Origin: an uncultured Collinsella sp.
GTDB lineage: Bacteria; Actinomycetota; Coriobacteriia; Coriobacteriales; Coriobacteriaceae
NCBI GenBank assembly: GCA_958354105.1
Contig: CATWVA010000006.1
Location: 18,957-82,956, forward strand
Length of the DNA: 64,000 nucleotides
Direction: 5' to 3'
Shown: positions 34,844 through 42,343 of the stretch, piece by piece
Numbering within the stretch: the first letter of the stretch is position 1
Layout: the number at the start of each line of letters is the position of its first letter
Translations under genes and position numbers: made by a program
Notes under the pieces: generated by a model
Told to the model about the DNA's origin: nothing
The model's input: only the letters and a program-made list of their open reading frames with translations
Database searches by the model: none

Positions 34844-35221
34844 TTAGCGGCCGCTAAACAGACGGCCGAAGAAGTTGACGATCCCGTTCTCGCCGTCGCG
34901 AATTTGGCCGATCACAGCGCCGATCAGCACGAAGAATGCAATGACGAGCGTGTCCCACAGGCCCAACGTGAGCACCAACACGGCAAGGATAAAGCCGGCG
35001 ACGGCGCCGAGCGTGGTGTTGGGATGACGCACAGCATAGCTCCAGATGGCAGCACCCGTACCCTTGATGAGACCCACAGCCTCGTCAAAATCCGCGGCTG
35101 CCGCTTCTTGTAACTCGGTTGCCTCTGCCTTGGAATCAACAGGTTCGCTCGCCGGCGTGGCGCTCTGGTCAATCGTCAGACGCGGCGTACGAGCGGTCTT
35201 ATCTTGATTGGTATCACTCAC
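34844..35221 (-). CDS. DUF2273-family small membrane protein
   Basis: 125 residues from a GTG at 35221 (VSDTNQDKTARTPR), chosen because GGAGG lies eight bases upstream. The polar N-terminus (~65 residues) is followed by two membrane helices: VRHPNTTLGAVAGFILAVLV and GLWDTLVIAFFVLIGAVIGQ, and an end IVNFFGRLFSGR. This pattern matches DUF2273 proteins encoded with Asp23 and AmaP. It overlaps the amaP stop by eight bases. Role: accessory anchor for the Asp23 layer, inferred from context. Confidence 0.82.
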   Translation of the reverse strand: MSDTNQDKTARTPRLTIDQSATPASEPVDSKAEATELQEAAAADFDEAVGLIKGTGAAIWSYAVRHPNTTLGAVAGFILAVLVLTLGLWDTLVIAFFVLIGAVIGQIRDGENGIVNFFGRLFSGR

Positions 35222-35759
35222 CGGAAACCTCCACGGTCTGGACGGTAGTCTTGGACGGCAAAAAACGGACGCGCGCGGTCGTACCCGGCGCGCCGAGCAT
35301 GGTATCGCAGGCTTCTTCGATGCGCTGCTGCATCGCGGTAGCCAGAGATGCCACGTCCTTATCGTCAAGCGCGATAGCCTCGACCTTAAAACGGACGTGC
35401 GAATCGTCGGGGCCTTGGACGCGGGCCTCGACATGCTCGACCATCACGCGGTCGTCGCGCTCGGCAGCAACCCTGGCGCACGAAGAAAGCGCCGCAAGGG
35501 TAACCTCGATATTGCGCTCCCCCGCCGGATGCACGCAGGACGGCTCGCGACGGGCGAACATCAGGCGGAAAAAGCTCAGCAGTACGCCAAACGCCACGAC
35601 GCCGGCGCACGCCGTCACGACGATGCGCGGCATGGGGTCGCGCATCAGCAGCATAAAGCGATACGTATACGGCCCCCAAAACTGGCAGACAAGCGTACCC
35701 AGCGCCACGATGGTGGCGGCAAGATACACGATCGCTAGGGCTCGTTTGAGTACGCGCAC
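35214..35759 (-). CDS. amaP: Alkaline shock response membrane anchor protein AmaP
   Basis: 181 residues. Two N-terminal membrane helices (VYLAATIVALGTLVCQFWGP and IVVTACAGVVAFGVLLSFFR) are followed by a soluble domain with AGERNIEVTLAALSSCARVA, the AmaP-typical pattern. It holds Asp23 at the membrane. Its stop overlaps the GTG start of the DUF2273 gene, so translation is coupled. First gene of the operon. GGGAG precedes the start at 35759. Confidence 0.85.
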   Translation of the reverse strand: MRVLKRALAIVYLAATIVALGTLVCQFWGPYTYRFMLLMRDPMPRIVVTACAGVVAFGVLLSFFRLMFARREPSCVHPAGERNIEVTLAALSSCARVAAERDDRVMVEHVEARVQGPDDSHVRFKVEAIALDDKDVASLATAMQQRIEEACDTMLGAPGTTARVRFLPSKTTVQTVEVSGE

Positions 35760-35814
35760 GCGGCGCTCCCTTCAAATCTCGGCTCTCGAAATGCAAAACG
35801 GTTCGCATCATTAT

Positions 35815-35856
35815 AAAAGAGCCGGGTCCGGTGCTCTACGCACGCGGATCCGGCTC
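35815..35856 (-). terminator. Intrinsic terminator of yebC
   Basis: GAGCCGGGTCCG (35819-35830) pairs with CGGATCCGGCTC (35845-35856) with one mismatch, and the minus strand continues TTTTATAATG. It lies 70 nt after the yebC stop. Confidence 0.8.
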
Positions 35857-35925
35857 ATCTATTCCACGAGGCTTGCATGCTCGCTTCATTATGCCCAGAT
35901 ATGCACGGCTTAACCCGTGCGAGCG

Positions 35926-36732
35926 CTACTCCTCCTCGAGGGCAGCGATGACCTCGTCGGTCATGTCCATGGTGCTGTAAACATCCTGGACGTCGTCGAG
36001 CTCCTCAAGACGGTCGATGAGGCGCTGAACCTTCTTGGCGTCGGCGCCGGAGACCTCGGTCGGGGTAGTCGGGACCATGGTGGTCTCGGAGCCCTTGACC
36101 TGGACGCCCTGCTCCTCGAGCGCCTTGGAGACAGCCATGACCTCGTTGGCAGTAGTCCAGACGATCCACTCCTCGCCGGCGTCCTCGTAGTCCTCGCCAC
36201 CGGCCTCGGCGATGGCCATCATGAACTCATCCTCGTCACCGGCAGCACCGTTGGCGATCATGGTCTCCTTCTTGGCGTTCTCGTCCAGGATCTCCTTGGC
36301 GACGACGATCTGGCCCTTACGCTCAAACTGGAAGGCGACGGAGCCGGAGGTGCCCAGGTTGCCACCAGCGTGGGAGAAGGCGGAACGGACATCAGCGGCG
36401 GTACGGTTACGGTTGTCGGTCAGGCAGTCGACGTAGACGGCGACACCGGCGGGACCGTAGCCCTCGTACACGATGTTCTCGTAGACGGCGGCGTCAGCAC
36501 CCGAACCAAAAGCCTTGTCGATAGCGGACTTGATCTTGTCCTTAGGCATGGACTGAGCCTTAGCCTTGGCAACGGCAGCGGCGAGGCTGGCGTTGTTCTC
36601 GGGCAGCGGGTCACCGCCGAGACGGGCAGCAACGGTGATGTTGCGGCTGAGCTTGGAGAAGAGGGCGGAACGCTTGGCGTCCTGCGCGCCCTTACGATGC
36701 TTGGTTGTGGCCCACTTAGAGTGTCCGGACAT
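35926..36732 (-). CDS. yebC: YebC/PmpR-family transcription or translation regulator
   Basis: 268 residues. MSGHSKWATTKHRKGAQDAK is the family signature, followed by RLGGDPLPENNASLAAAVAK, YEGYGPAGVAVYVDCLTDNR and FERKGQIVVAK. Family members bind DNA near target promoters, and some assist translation of proline-rich stretches. Slightly longer than the usual ~245 residues, the extra lying in an acidic segment (EAGGEDYEDAGEEWIVWT). A terminator follows it; it is probably monocistronic. Confidence 0.94.
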   Translation of the reverse strand: MSGHSKWATTKHRKGAQDAKRSALFSKLSRNITVAARLGGDPLPENNASLAAAVAKAKAQSMPKDKIKSAIDKAFGSGADAAVYENIVYEGYGPAGVAVYVDCLTDNRNRTAADVRSAFSHAGGNLGTSGSVAFQFERKGQIVVAKEILDENAKKETMIANGAAGDEDEFMMAIAEAGGEDYEDAGEEWIVWTTANEVMAVSKALEEQGVQVKGSETTMVPTTPTEVSGADAKKVQRLIDRLEELDDVQDVYSTMDMTDEVIAALEEE

Positions 36733-36897
36733 ACGTGTCTCCTATCGGTTTCGACCTAAAGCCCAGCGCAGATGCTCGGGCAATATAAACAAACGTCGTT
36801 ATGATATACCTACTGGCCTGCGAGATAAACCCCAAAATGAAGGCGTCGTGATGATGACCCCTTTGGTGCAAAGAAACCTGGCCCCCAATGCACCAAG

Positions 36898-39081
36898 TTA
36901 GAACCAGAGGAAGTCGCTGCGGGTGACGGTAGTGCCGACGGCGAAGGGCATGCAGGCGATGACCGGATACAGATAGCGCATGTAGGTCGATCCGTTGCAC
37001 GGACCAATCAGGCACACGGCGAGCACGCCCAACAGCGGCACCCAGATCGCCAGCGCACGCCATGAATGACGACGCAGCAGGTAGACCACCACGGCGATCA
37101 TGATCCACACATAGGTGGCCGAGCTCATGGTGAGCGAAATAAACGGGATGCGCTGCACCGCCACACGGTACAGATTAATCAGGTGGTCACACCAGCGCAC
37201 CACGTTGCTGTCAACCGGATGGAAGTCGAAGTACTTGAGGTTGTCGGGACGCGCCATGATCTCGGCACTACGCGCCGTGCTGTAGATCCAGGCATCGCGC
37301 GCGCTCGGATAAAAATAACCATAGTAGTTATTGATAAGCGCCGAGATATAGCACTCGGGATCCTTCTTAAACATCTGAGCCCATACCTCAAAATAGGCAT
37401 CGATGTCCTCCTGCGAGGCGTACTCGTTAAAGCAGTTCTTGACGGCATCGGACTTGTCGGGGTTGTAGCGGCGGCCCAGGTTCTCGTACTTGAGTACGCG
37501 ATCGATCACGGCGCGCTCTTCGTCGGTCACCAAGCCGTCGCAAGGAGCCTCCACGATGGTGCCGTCCTCCTTAACCGTGGGGTTGACACCCGAGTTGAGG
37601 CCGTCGTGCTTTTGGACGAAACGAGCCGTCTGCTGGAACGGAATCGAGAGGATTTCGCGCTTGGAACCGGGTGTAATGTCGTGCGCCGGCATAAAGACCT
37701 TGGTGAAGTACATGTTGGAAACAAGGCAGAGCGCAAGCATCGCGAGGACACCGAGCCAGCGGAAGCGCGGCGTGGCGCATGTGGGTGCATGGGCCGCCTG
37801 TTTTGCCGCACGGTGAGCCGCATGCGCATCCCAGGCGCAACATGCCGCCGCAATCACGCATGCCGCCAGCGGAAACACGAGGCCGCCATTGCGCAAAAAC
37901 GTGGAACCCATGGCGCCCAGAGCGAGCAGCAGCCAGTCGTGGCGCGCAAAGAGCACGGGAGCTTTCTCACCCGCTCGCTCGACATTGGCATCACGACGGG
38001 GCAAGCCACATGCCACGAGCTTGACGGTCTGTACCAGCAGCACCAAAAACGCGTCAGCAAAGAGCACGTCTTTGGTGAGCAACGCCGCGTAGTTAGAGAA
38101 CATCGGCATAAACGCAAAGAACAGCAGGATCGCACCGCGAACCGGCAGGCTCACGCCCAGTTTGCGCAGCGACGAAATGGAATAGGCCATGCAGGCAGCC
38201 GTGATGACAAATTGAGCGCAGGTATAGATGATGAGGCCCGCGTTAGCGCTGTTGAACAGCGAAAGCCCCAGCTGAACGCACGAGCCGATAATGGCCGTGT
38301 GCACCACGGGGTGATGTCCGTTGAGCAGCACGTTGGGGTTGAGTAGGCGCAGGTAATCGCTCGTGCCGTTGGGATAGTTGAACCACTGGCGAATCTGCGC
38401 GCCGGTGTCCCCCATAAAAAGGCCGGGCAGCGAAGCGATGAGCGTGGGCGCCCAGGCGACCATAAGCACCAGGAAGGGCCCGGCAAAGGGATGGACCGAG
38501 AGCACGGCGTGAGCCACACGCCATACGCGGCCAAAGTGCGCCTCCGAAAACGGAATGCGCCGAGAGCTCAGCCAATCTAGACACTCAAAGGCAAGGTAGA
38601 AGGCAACGATCGCCAGGAGCATCCAGCCCGCGCCGCCAATCCAGGCGCAGATGATGCGAGCTTTGTCGCCAAGGACAATCTCGGCCGAGTCGGTGAGATC
38701 GTAGCTGCGACCGAACACCATGCAGATGGCGAAGAACAGCGACGGCAGAATGATCGATGGACGCCAGGTGTCGCCACGGCCAAAGAACACGTAGCGAAAC
38801 GGCAAGGTGAGCAGGCAGGCAAGCGCAAGCAGCATGACCGCGTCGGTATGGCCGGCAAACGAGAGGAGTACCTCGTAGCACACGTACAGCATGCCCGAGG
38901 CTTTGGGGTCAATCGCCAAGACTGCGCTGCTCGACACCGGGGCGGGATCGATGGAAAACGCCGTGGTCGCCAACAGCGCGAGCAAAAATGCGATGAGCGT
39001 CTGCTTGGCGGGGTAGCGCTTAAACCAGACGATGCGGGCGGCGTCGCGCGCAGCCGTTGTGGAGAGGTCGGAATCCTTCAC
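36898..39081 (-). CDS. Large polytopic membrane protein (DUF6020-like, possible glycosyltransferase fold)
   Basis: 727 residues with around 12-14 membrane segments. A hydrophilic insert between residues ~470 and 610 contains TDEERAVIDRVLKYENLGRR. The motif LFMGDTGAQIRQWFNYPNGT, followed by NGHHPVVHTAIIG, suggests the DUF6020 family, whose layout resembles GT-C glycosyltransferases with an extracellular acidic loop (Asp of GDTG as a candidate catalytic residue). Function is not established. Downstream of lgt's REP pair in genome order; it starts at 39081 and is likely transcribed alone. Confidence 0.7.
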   Translation of the reverse strand: MKDSDLSTTAARDAARIVWFKRYPAKQTLIAFLLALLATTAFSIDPAPVSSSAVLAIDPKASGMLYVCYEVLLSFAGHTDAVMLLALACLLTLPFRYVFFGRGDTWRPSIILPSLFFAICMVFGRSYDLTDSAEIVLGDKARIICAWIGGAGWMLLAIVAFYLAFECLDWLSSRRIPFSEAHFGRVWRVAHAVLSVHPFAGPFLVLMVAWAPTLIASLPGLFMGDTGAQIRQWFNYPNGTSDYLRLLNPNVLLNGHHPVVHTAIIGSCVQLGLSLFNSANAGLIIYTCAQFVITAACMAYSISSLRKLGVSLPVRGAILLFFAFMPMFSNYAALLTKDVLFADAFLVLLVQTVKLVACGLPRRDANVERAGEKAPVLFARHDWLLLALGAMGSTFLRNGGLVFPLAACVIAAACCAWDAHAAHRAAKQAAHAPTCATPRFRWLGVLAMLALCLVSNMYFTKVFMPAHDITPGSKREILSIPFQQTARFVQKHDGLNSGVNPTVKEDGTIVEAPCDGLVTDEERAVIDRVLKYENLGRRYNPDKSDAVKNCFNEYASQEDIDAYFEVWAQMFKKDPECYISALINNYYGYFYPSARDAWIYSTARSAEIMARPDNLKYFDFHPVDSNVVRWCDHLINLYRVAVQRIPFISLTMSSATYVWIMIAVVVYLLRRHSWRALAIWVPLLGVLAVCLIGPCNGSTYMRYLYPVIACMPFAVGTTVTRSDFLWF

Positions 39082-39101
39082 AGTCCAAAAAGCCTTTCTA
39101 G

Positions 39102-39154
39102 AAACCTGCCAAAAAGGGACAGGTTTATTTTGGCAGGTTTTATCTGGGGAAACG
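39102..39154. repeat. REP-like palindrome with GGGACAGG core (inverted copy)
   Basis: AAACCTGCCAAAA (39102-39114) pairs with TTTTGGCAGGTTT (39128-39140), flanking AGGGACAGGTTTA. The tail TATCTGGGGAAACGTT repeats, in reverse complement, the AACGTTTTCnCAGATA flank of the copies at 8500 and 34236. Confidence 0.85.
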
Positions 39155-39181
39155 TTACGGTTCTGTCATCGTTGCCCAGCG

Positions 39182-39218
39182 AACCACCACAAAGGTGCCT
39201 GTCCCCTTTGTGGTGGTT
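39182..39218. repeat. REP-like palindrome at the lgt stop codon
   Basis: AACCACCACAAAGG (39182-39195) pairs perfectly with 39205-39218 around TGCCTGTCC. The complement of the lgt stop codon (39217-39219) overlaps the right arm. A diverged relative is at 62561-62592. Confidence 0.85.
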
Positions 39219-40038
39219 AGGCGTCCAGGTAGACGCGCTGGGGCTGGTTGCGGCGACGAGCAAAGATGATGAGCGCCAGGCCCGCGATTACGAGCGGCAG
39301 GCTCAGCAGCTGACCCATGGTGATGACGCCACCAAGCAGATAACCCAGCTGGGCATCGGGCACGCGCACGAACTCGACGAGGAAGCGGACGATGCCGTAA
39401 CCCATCACAAACACGCCCATAAACGTGCCCTGGGGCAGCAGCGGCTTTTTGCGGCTGAGCACCTGCAGGATGCAGAAGAGCACAATGCCCTCAAGAAATG
39501 CCTCGTAGAGTTGGGAGGGGTGACGCGGCATATCGCCCGCAGTCCCGCCAAAGACCACACCCCAGGGCAGATCGGTCGGCTTGCCCCACAGCTCACCGTT
39601 GACAAAGTTGGCACAACGGCCCAGACACAAGGCCAGCGGCGCGCCGATGACGGCAAGGTCTGCCAGAGTCCATGCGTCGAGCTTATACATGCGGCACACG
39701 ATGATGCCGCCGATAATGCCGCCCACCAGGCCGCCATGGAAACTCATGCCGCCTTCGTTGGTGGCAAAGATCTCGAGCGGATGCGCCCAGTAGTAGCCAT
39801 CACCGTAAAAGACGACGTAGAACAGGCGCGCACCGATAATGAGGCCAAAGACCACACCGACCACGACACTCGTCAGGTCGTCAATCGTGATGTTAAAGCC
39901 CCAGCGACGCTGCGTGCGGTACATGACGACCGCCGTGAGCAGGGCGCCGACCACATAGGCCAGACCATACCAGTAAATCGTGATGGGGCCCGCCGAGATC
40001 GCGACGGGATCAAGCATATGGTAGAGGTCGTTGAGCAT
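39217..40038 (-). CDS. lgt: Prolipoprotein diacylglyceryl transferase
   Basis: 273 residues from MLNDLYHMLDPVAISAGPIT; AGGGGATCG supports this start over the longer frame. About seven membrane helices. The Lgt hallmarks are GARLFYVVFYG, GGMSFHGGLVGGIIGG and GRCANFVNGELWGKPTDLPW. It attaches diacylglycerol to the lipobox Cys of prolipoproteins such as the substrate-binding protein at 62.7 kb. Its last codons end inside a REP-like palindrome. Confidence 0.94.
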   Translation of the reverse strand: MLNDLYHMLDPVAISAGPITIYWYGLAYVVGALLTAVVMYRTQRRWGFNITIDDLTSVVVGVVFGLIIGARLFYVVFYGDGYYWAHPLEIFATNEGGMSFHGGLVGGIIGGIIVCRMYKLDAWTLADLAVIGAPLALCLGRCANFVNGELWGKPTDLPWGVVFGGTAGDMPRHPSQLYEAFLEGIVLFCILQVLSRKKPLLPQGTFMGVFVMGYGIVRFLVEFVRVPDAQLGYLLGGVITMGQLLSLPLVIAGLALIIFARRRNQPQRVYLDA

Positions 40039-40146
40039 ATCGATCCCCTGCTCCCTACATACAAATGCGGCCGCGGGCCTTACGCTCGCAGCCGCATATT
40101 TGGACATAACGTCTATGCGGAGCGTACCGTCCGCAGCTTTCGCGTC

Positions 40147-40425
40147 TTAGAACGGCGCGTACTCGTCGTACAGGTCCTCGGCCTCGCCGGAAGCATTGAC
40201 CTGCTCAACGCGGGTAACGCCGGGCACATGCTCCTTCAGGATGCGCTCGATACCCATGGAAAGGGTTAGCGAGCTCATGGGGCAGCCGGCGCAGGCGCCC
40301 TGCAGCTCCAGCTTGACAACACCCTCGTCGTCGACGCCCACATACTCCATATCGCCGCCATCGGCCTGCAGGTTGGGGCGAATCTCTTCAAGAACCTTCT
40401 TAAGCAGCTCTTCGTTAACAGCCAC
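40147..40425 (-). CDS. NifU-like Fe-S cluster scaffold (C-terminal domain only)
   Basis: 92 residues. ELLKKVLEEIRPNLQADGGD is followed by LELQGACAGCPMSSLTLSMG, the CxxC Fe-S binding motif (C44, C47 approx.) of the NifU C-terminal domain. It carries or delivers iron-sulfur clusters. Length matches single-domain Nfu proteins. AGGAGC precedes the start. It lies alone between lgt and the dCMP deaminase gene; no suf or nif genes are nearby. Confidence 0.93.
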   Translation of the reverse strand: MAVNEELLKKVLEEIRPNLQADGGDMEYVGVDDEGVVKLELQGACAGCPMSSLTLSMGIERILKEHVPGVTRVEQVNASGEAEDLYDEYAPF

Positions 40426-40595
40426 AGGGGCTCCTTTCTCACAATAACGCGGGCACGCCCGCGGACAGGGGCTATGTTACTACAGCCATGTACCCGCTTA
40501 GGCGCCAGCCATGCGTGCGGACATGACTTTCACGAGCAGTCAATTTGGGACGGGGCTCTTTTGGCTGTTTTGCCGCCAGCTGGCGTCGGCACGCG

Positions 40596-41120
40596 CTACT
40601 GCCGAGCCTGTCCCCCGGTACCAATCTGGACATCGACGATGACCTGGCGGTAGCTGATGCCGCAGGAGTCGAGAATGCGGCGGCTGATACGGCCGTCATC
40701 GGTGTCGGCATATTTATTGTCCAGGTAGACGACCTCGCCCACGCCCACCTGCGCCAGGATCTTGGCGCAGTCGTGGCACGGGAACAGCGTGACGTAAACC
40801 GTGGAACCCTCGAGGTCCTTGAGCGAGCCACGGTAGTTGAGCACGGCGTTGGCCTCGGCATGGACCACGTAGTTGTGCTTGTCCTGCAGCGGGTCATCGC
40901 TCGTACCCCACGGGAAAAAGTCGTCGTTGAGCGCCGAGGGCGTGCCGTTGTAACCCACCGAAAGGATGCGGTGGTTGGTGCTGGCGATGCACGCTCCCAC
41001 CTGCGTGTTGGGGTCCTTGCTGCGGCGCTGCGCGGCGATGGCCACGCTCATAAAGAACTCGTCCCAGCTAATGACGTCGCGGCGCTTGCCCGACGCGGTT
41101 TGATGAAGATCGTCCGACAT
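40596..41120 (-). CDS. Deoxycytidylate deaminase (ComEB-like)
   Basis: 174 residues from MSDDLHQTASGKRRDVISWD; GGAGG lies at good distance. Zinc ligands are in HAEANAVLNYRG and TLFPCHDCAKIL, the cytidine/dCMP deaminase signature, and RRSKDPNTQVGACI is typical of the dCMP branch. It converts dCMP to dUMP for thymidylate synthesis. The final residues (QIGTGGQARQ) are encoded by sequence resembling the GGGACAGGCTC core of the REP-like family, suggesting a palindrome invaded or formed the 3' end. Confidence 0.9.
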   Translation of the reverse strand: MSDDLHQTASGKRRDVISWDEFFMSVAIAAQRRSKDPNTQVGACIASTNHRILSVGYNGTPSALNDDFFPWGTSDDPLQDKHNYVVHAEANAVLNYRGSLKDLEGSTVYVTLFPCHDCAKILAQVGVGEVVYLDNKYADTDDGRISRRILDSCGISYRQVIVDVQIGTGGQARQ

Positions 41121-41202
41121 GGCAGACACCTCCGCAATCGCAATAGTTTGGCCCATTGTAGCAGGTGAAAGGTGGGGGCGCTTATCCCACCAGCCCCTCG
41201 CC

Positions 41203-42054
41203 CTACGCGCGGCGGGGCTTTTGGTTGATGCGGTAGAGCTCGGCGAGACCCCGCAACGTCAGCGCGTCGTCTACCGTCAGGCTATGGCCGACCAGCGCCG
41301 CAAGTGCCTCGGCATCGTCGCCGGTAATGACGATGGGCACATCGCCCTCCCCCGCGGCCTTGGTCGCGCGCATCTCGGCAAGCACCATGTCGAGCATTCC
41401 GTCGATGCGGGCTACCTCGCCCAAAACCACACCCGAGCGCATGGCCTCGCGCGTGTTGCGTCCGATGACGTGCGTTGGCGCCGAGGGCTCAACCTGGGGT
41501 AGGCGCGCTGCTGCCGCCGAAAGCGAACGGGCGCCGAGGGCCAGGCCTGGCGCGATAACGCCGCCCACAAAGGTACCGTGCGCGTCGATGACCTCGATAT
41601 TGGTCGTCGTGCCCAGGTCAATCACGATGCACGGCGAGCCGTAGACGGCGCGGGCCGCCACGGCATCGGCGATGCGGTCGGGACCGATCTCGGCCGGATC
41701 GTCGTAGTGCACGGGTGTGCCGGTCTTAAGTCCCGGCCCCACGGTGAGCACGCGCCCCGTGCAGGTGCGGGAAAGTGCCACCTTCCACGGGCGCTCGAGC
41801 GCCGGGACTACACAGCTCAGCACGGCCGCGGCGGGTGCAAGCACCCCGGGCACACCTGCATCGGCGGCGAGCGCGCCCATGACCTGCACAAGTCGCATGC
41901 GTGCCTCGTCGGCCGTGATGCTCGACGGCGTCGTGATCTCGCACGTCGCAAGCGGACATTCCTGCGCCGCGGCCGAATCCTCGGCAAACAGGCCAAAGCG
42001 AATGAACGTGTTGCCCACGTCGACCGTCAATATATATGCGCACCCATTAAGCAT
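41203..42054 (-). CDS. coaX: Type III pantothenate kinase
   Basis: 283 residues of the ASKHA superfamily. Phosphate motifs are ILTVDVGNTFIRFGLF and CIVIDLGTTTNIEVIDAHG (usual DFGTAT), with the catalytic region GPDRIADAVAARAVYG and GGVIAPGLALGARSL. It phosphorylates pantothenate in CoA synthesis. The start at 42054 is preceded by AGGAGCG. It is divergent from the OPT transporter, with a 34-bp perfect palindrome between them. Confidence 0.93.
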   Translation of the reverse strand: MLNGCAYILTVDVGNTFIRFGLFAEDSAAAQECPLATCEITTPSSITADEARMRLVQVMGALAADAGVPGVLAPAAAVLSCVVPALERPWKVALSRTCTGRVLTVGPGLKTGTPVHYDDPAEIGPDRIADAVAARAVYGSPCIVIDLGTTTNIEVIDAHGTFVGGVIAPGLALGARSLSAAAARLPQVEPSAPTHVIGRNTREAMRSGVVLGEVARIDGMLDMVLAEMRATKAAGEGDVPIVITGDDAEALAALVGHSLTVDDALTLRGLAELYRINQKPRRA

Positions 42055-42091
42055 CGCCGGCGCTCCTTTCGTCTGCCCAGCAGTATATCCC

Positions 42092-42169
42092 GATGATTAT
42101 TCTGGGACGGGGATTTAAAAATCATTGCGTACCTGATGATTTTTAAATCCCCGTCCCAGAATAATCATC
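42092..42169. repeat. 34-bp perfect palindrome with GGGACGGGG core between coaX and the OPT gene
   Basis: The arms 42092-42125 (GATGATTATTCTGGGACGGG...) and 42136-42169 are perfectly complementary over 34 bp around a 10-nt loop. The stem centre is AT-rich (GGATTTAAAAATCAT). GGGACGGGG links it to the REP-like family; single half copies are near 40543 and 42208. Confidence 0.9.
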
Positions 42170-42343
42170 CTTCGGCTTCGTTTGGGATAGCTAAAAAAGC
42201 CCAGTCCCAAATTAACTGCCGTGCCGCTATACTGGTGCGCGGTCGTTTGCGAGCTCACGCGGCGGCCCTTGGTAACCCGACTTCCCGCGCCGTATCCGTA
42301 ACGGCGCTCCCGGGGGAAGCGGATATACGCAAAGGAGTTTTAT

